Made by a program: the position numbers and the translations under genes. This document shows positions 24,415-27,081 of a DNA stretch of 27,081 bases, one piece after another; position 1 is the stretch's first letter, and each line of letters starts with the position of its first letter. The notes beneath the pieces are model-generated. The model made no database searches and was not told the origin of the DNA. It saw nothing but the letters and a program-made list of their open reading frames with translations. Source of the DNA: Flexicrinis sp001567485 (GTDB lineage: Bacteria; Chloroflexota; Anaerolineae; Aggregatilineales; Phototrophicaceae); NCBI GenBank assembly GCA_030263635.1, contig SZPI01000035.1, positions 1 to 27,081 on the forward strand, given 5' to 3'.

Positions 24415-25526
24415 CAGGGGCCTCCTACCAATACGAACGGCGTCTTCAGGATCGAGGCGTCGTCCAGCCATGCCTTGCCCTGCCCCGATGCGCTGATCGT
24501 CACCTTGACTTTGTTGACCGTCCCGACCGCCTGTGCCGCCGCGCTCACGGTCTGCCATCCATCGGCCGCGGCGAAGCAGTCGGTCGTCGTTGCCGTGCTC
24601 TTTGCGACGTCGGCGTACTTCACGACAAGCTTGACCAGAACGCACGTATCGCCGTTGGTGAACACGCGAACCGACCCCGTCACCGTGTCCATCAACGAGA
24701 CCGGCGGCGAAACGATCTTCGACTTGAGCTTTTTATCCGTGACGCCCTGCTTGAGCTTCACGACACAGCCGTTCGACCCCGCCGGCGCGTCACACGTCTG
24801 CTTGTCGCCCGGCTGCCAGCCCACCGCATTCCAAAAATCCGGCACGCTGTCGGCATCCGCATCCATCTCAAACCCGCCATTGATCGCCAGCTCGACCGCG
24901 CCAATCGTTCGCGAATCCGACTCGCGATAGTTGGCGACGGTGATGCGGTTGGCGTTGAGCGCGTCGATCTGCGGCGTGGTAAACGGCGGCAGCGCATCGA
25001 CGCCGAGCGCGTGCGTCGTCCACCGGATCGCAGCCTGCGTCTCGATGTAGCGCATTTCGAGGATCATAAACCCGAGGTCGTCATCAAACGGCGGGACAGA
25101 ATGCCCGTTGCCGTCATAGATGGCAAACCACGCGCCTGCGACTAGCACAACGATGTCCGCGGCGTAGGCGTTGCGCAGCGCGTGAACCTCGTCCAGCACG
25201 CCGTCTATCGTGCCGATCAGCGCGTTGAGGTCGGTGTTCGGATCGCCGTTGACCTGCTCAAGGAAGAATACCGGCTGATACCCGACGATCCGCACCTGCG
25301 TGTTGACGCCGGCCGTCGCATACCCCTGATTCACGCTGTCGAACGCCGCCTCGATAAATCCCACGGCCAGCTGATCGGTCCCGCCGGCTATCGCGCGCGC
25401 ATTGTGACCGATCAGCACCAGCACGTCGATCTGGCTGCCGTCGTCAGGGCTGGCGCGCACGACGGACGTGAACCCCGCGATCATCACAATTACGGCCAAC
25501 AGCCCTCGAAGCGCACGAACTCGCAT
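24414..25526 (-). CDS. Secreted protease-like protein lacking the zinc site (paralogue of the downstream M12B enzyme)
   Basis: 370 residues with a signal peptide (MRVRALRGLLAVIVMIAGFT, cleavage near VRA-SPDD). The sequence IDVLVLIGHNARAIAGGTDQ parallels IDVMVVYTPAAQAFLGSEAA of the downstream enzyme, and AYAADIVVLVAGAWFAI parallels its KADLVALIAGTP. ITVANYRESDS parallels YPIANYRVSDD. The stretch between, which should hold HExxHxxGxxH, is absent, and only scattered histidines occur. The C-terminal domain, from NGGFEMDADADSVPDFW, matches the NPSFEIDIDANALPDGW domain of the other protein. So it looks like a catalytically dead partner. It ends in TGATG, coupled to the enzyme. Upstream, 49 bases separate it from the GT39-like gene. 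Confidence 0.7.
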   Translation of the reverse strand: MRVRALRGLLAVIVMIAGFTSVVRASPDDGSQIDVLVLIGHNARAIAGGTDQLAVGFIEAAFDSVNQGYATAGVNTQVRIVGYQPVFFLEQVNGDPNTDLNALIGTIDGVLDEVHALRNAYAADIVVLVAGAWFAIYDGNGHSVPPFDDDLGFMILEMRYIETQAAIRWTTHALGVDALPPFTTPQIDALNANRITVANYRESDSRTIGAVELAINGGFEMDADADSVPDFWNAVGWQPGDKQTCDAPAGSNGCVVKLKQGVTDKKLKSKIVSPPVSLMDTVTGSVRVFTNGDTCVLVKLVVKYADVAKSTATTTDCFAAADGWQTVSAAAQAVGTVNKVKVTISASGQGKAWLDDASILKTPFVLVGGP

Positions 25527-25575
25527 CAGCCCCCCATTCCGTCCGCATCCATCATAGCACGAGCAGCGAATTCGT

Positions 25576-27081
25576 TCATCGCACCGGGCCTACGCCAACC
25601 TGACGCTCCGCGCCCGTCCCGGTCACAACGGTCAGCGGCCCATCGCCGGTCTGCGCGCCGTACAGCGCGATGCTGAGATACGCGCCGTCCAGCGATGCCA
25701 CGCCGACCGGCTGCGTGATCGTGGCGCTCACACGCGAACCCAGCGGCCAGCACGTCGCGGGGACGGTCACGCCGTCGGCATTGTGGGGCTGCTGCGGTTC
25801 GCCAGCGACCGGATCGCCCGACACCGGCACGAGGATTGCCCCGATCCAATACGGTTCCGGCGCGCGCGCCAACACGTCAAACGTCAGGCGCACGGAAAGC
25901 CGTTCTCCGTCAGACGCGGCGTCCCATCCGGTCAAGTGCGCAAACGGCGTATCGTCCGCGCCCATAAAGACGGCATCAGCGGGCCGTGCTGCGCTACCGG
26001 AATCCGGCGACGGCGACGGCGTGACGTCCAGACCCACCACCGGAAGCGACATCGCCAGCACAAGCATCAACAGCGCGTGCGCCGCGCCGAACACGGCGAT
26101 CTGTTCCGCGCGCGGATTGACCCGCGTCAGCCCATCAGCGCCGGCCGCGAGCAGCAGCGGCGTGAACACCAGCCATACGCGCCCGGTCTCACCGCGCGCC
26201 GTGCCGCTTAGCGTGACAATCAGCATGCCGATCAACAGCGCCGCGCTCAACGCGCCCAGCCCGCTGCGGTCACGCCAGCCGCGCACGGCGGACACCAGCG
26301 CCGGCACGATCAGCCCGACGCCGGCCCAGACGAGCCAGTCCCACGCGTGCATGACGACCCAGAACGCGTAGGGCCGGTCGAGGTCGAGGTGAAACGCGAA
26401 CGACGCCCGGATGAGATCGAGCGGAGTCAGGCCAGCAGCGATCCAGAACAGCACCCACGGCACCGCAAATCCGACCGCAGCGAAGAGTCCGGTGCGGATC
26501 AGCGCGGCGAGCGTGCGCCGTTCGACGTGCAGGCCGAACGTCAGCGCGAACAGCCCCAAGATCAGCGGAAGCGGCGCGAATGCGAAATTGAAGAACAGCG
26601 CGATCCCCGTGACCAACCCGGCCCCGATCGCCGCAGCTGCCTGATAGCGCGCGCGTTTCGCTGAGATCGCCGCGGCCAGCAGGCTCACCGCCCACAGCGT
26701 CGCCAGCGGATACACGGTGTTCATGCTGCCGGCGAATGCAGCGAGCGCCGGTGTCAACGGCCATAAGGCGACCGCAAGATCGGCCGCCCGTTTGCCGGAC
26801 AACCGGCGCATCAGCCGGTACAGCGGGATCGCGGCGAGGCCGGCCCACAGCGGCATGAGCATCCCGAACAGCGCCGCCGAGACCTGCCCCGGCGTGTACG
26901 CCAGCACGTCGAAGTTCTGGCATTGATACGGCCACAGCGCATCGCTGATCGGCCGGCTGATGGCGGGAAGTGCGTCACCCACGCCTGCCAGCAGTGCATA
27001 CAGCATCGGCCAACCGGGCGGTAGGTTGCTCAAGTGTCCGCCCGCGGATTGCATTACGGCTGTCCAGTCGCGCCAGCCGCC
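25576..27081 (-). CDS. GT39-like membrane glycosyltransferase, C-terminal part (5' end outside the window)
   Basis: About 501 residues are visible and the frame stays open to the edge. They begin GGWRDWTAVMQSAGGHLSNL and continue through NLPPGWPMLYALLAGVGD, then about ten hydrophobic helices with loops such as FAGSMNTVYPLATLW. From about residue 345 there is an external soluble domain after DVTPSPSPDSGSA. This layout fits dolichyl/undecaprenyl-phosphate-mannose-type transferases (GT39/ArnT-like) that glycosylate lipids or proteins outside the membrane. The catalytic Asp-Glu motif of the first loop would lie outside the window, so activity cannot be judged. It ends 49 bases before the pseudoprotease gene on the same strand. 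Confidence 0.65.
   Translation of the reverse strand, partial: GGWRDWTAVMQSAGGHLSNLPPGWPMLYALLAGVGDALPAISRPISDALWPYQCQNFDVLAYTPGQVSAALFGMLMPLWAGLAAIPLYRLMRRLSGKRAADLAVALWPLTPALAAFAGSMNTVYPLATLWAVSLLAAAISAKRARYQAAAAIGAGLVTGIALFFNFAFAPLPLILGLFALTFGLHVERRTLAALIRTGLFAAVGFAVPWVLFWIAAGLTPLDLIRASFAFHLDLDRPYAFWVVMHAWDWLVWAGVGLIVPALVSAVRGWRDRSGLGALSAALLIGMLIVTLSGTARGETGRVWLVFTPLLLAAGADGLTRVNPRAEQIAVFGAAHALLMLVLAMSLPVVGLDVTPSPSPDSGSAARPADAVFMGADDTPFAHLTGWDAASDGERLSVRLTFDVLARAPEPYWIGAILVPVSGDPVAGEPQQPHNADGVTVPATCWPLGSRVSATITQPVGVASLDGAYLSIALYGAQTGDGPLTVVTGTGAERQVGVGPVR

Noticed and set aside
23683..24930. A 415-codon plus-strand open frame opposite the metalloprotease pair
   Set aside because: It is antisense to both secreted proteins and His/Arg/Pro-rich, without recognisable motifs.

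Overview
The window (about 27 kb, GC-rich) looks like ordinary chromosome from a Chloroflexota bacterium, most likely Anaerolineae-like. The grounds are Thr/Pro-rich 'TPTATPT' linkers in several exported proteins, an archaeal-type geranylgeranyl reductase paired with a ferredoxin, a DUF6391 protein, and a very large secreted alpha-2-macroglobulin. The taxonomic call is inference. I saw no transposase, integrase, phage gene, CRISPR array or rRNA gene, and no gene-free stretch longer than about 300 bases.

Layout. 1-272 holds the 5' part of minC (minus strand). 498-1933 is a two-gene operon, dicluster ferredoxin plus geranylgeranyl reductase, with a candidate operator of three phased half-sites upstream. 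1941-4550 (minus) encodes a membrane-anchored M23 peptidase with five FG-GAP-like calcium repeats. It is divergent from a Wzz-like membrane protein (4708-5388), which meets a small three-helix membrane protein head-on (5385-5681). 5826-8940 is the core translation block: tRNA-Thr, tRNA-Tyr, tRNA-Thr, rpmG, tRNA-Trp, secE, nusG, rplK and rplA, closed by a strong terminator. tuf is absent before it and rplJ-rplL after it.

9029-11491 (minus) is an 820-residue single-pass protein with a large cytoplasmic repeat region and an external SH3-like tip. 11594-12223 is a kynurenine formamidase (kynB). 12346-19372 (minus) is a two-gene unit: a 2077-residue alpha-2-macroglobulin whose thioester motif lacks the glutamine, then a lipoprotein. 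19511-20766 carries an SDR oxidoreductase and an OsmC-family protein. 20788-22561 is a tightly overlapping three-gene operon: a TyrA-like dehydrogenase without the usual catalytic histidine, a DUF6391 protein and a small membrane protein. 22558-25526 (minus) is a coupled pair of secreted proteins, one an M12B-type metalloprotease and the other a related protein that has lost the zinc site. 25576 to the window end (minus) is the C-terminal part of a GT39-like membrane glycosyltransferase.

Together the accessory genes suggest heavy investment in secreted or envelope proteins: two protease-like enzymes, one pseudoprotease, a macroglobulin and SH3/FG-GAP modules, set around a conserved ribosomal and secretion core. 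I did not find a convincing new defence or mobile system. The observations most worth a second look are the protease/pseudoprotease pair, the thioester-less macroglobulin with its lipoprotein, the operator-like repeats before the ferredoxin, and a terminator placed directly before secE.
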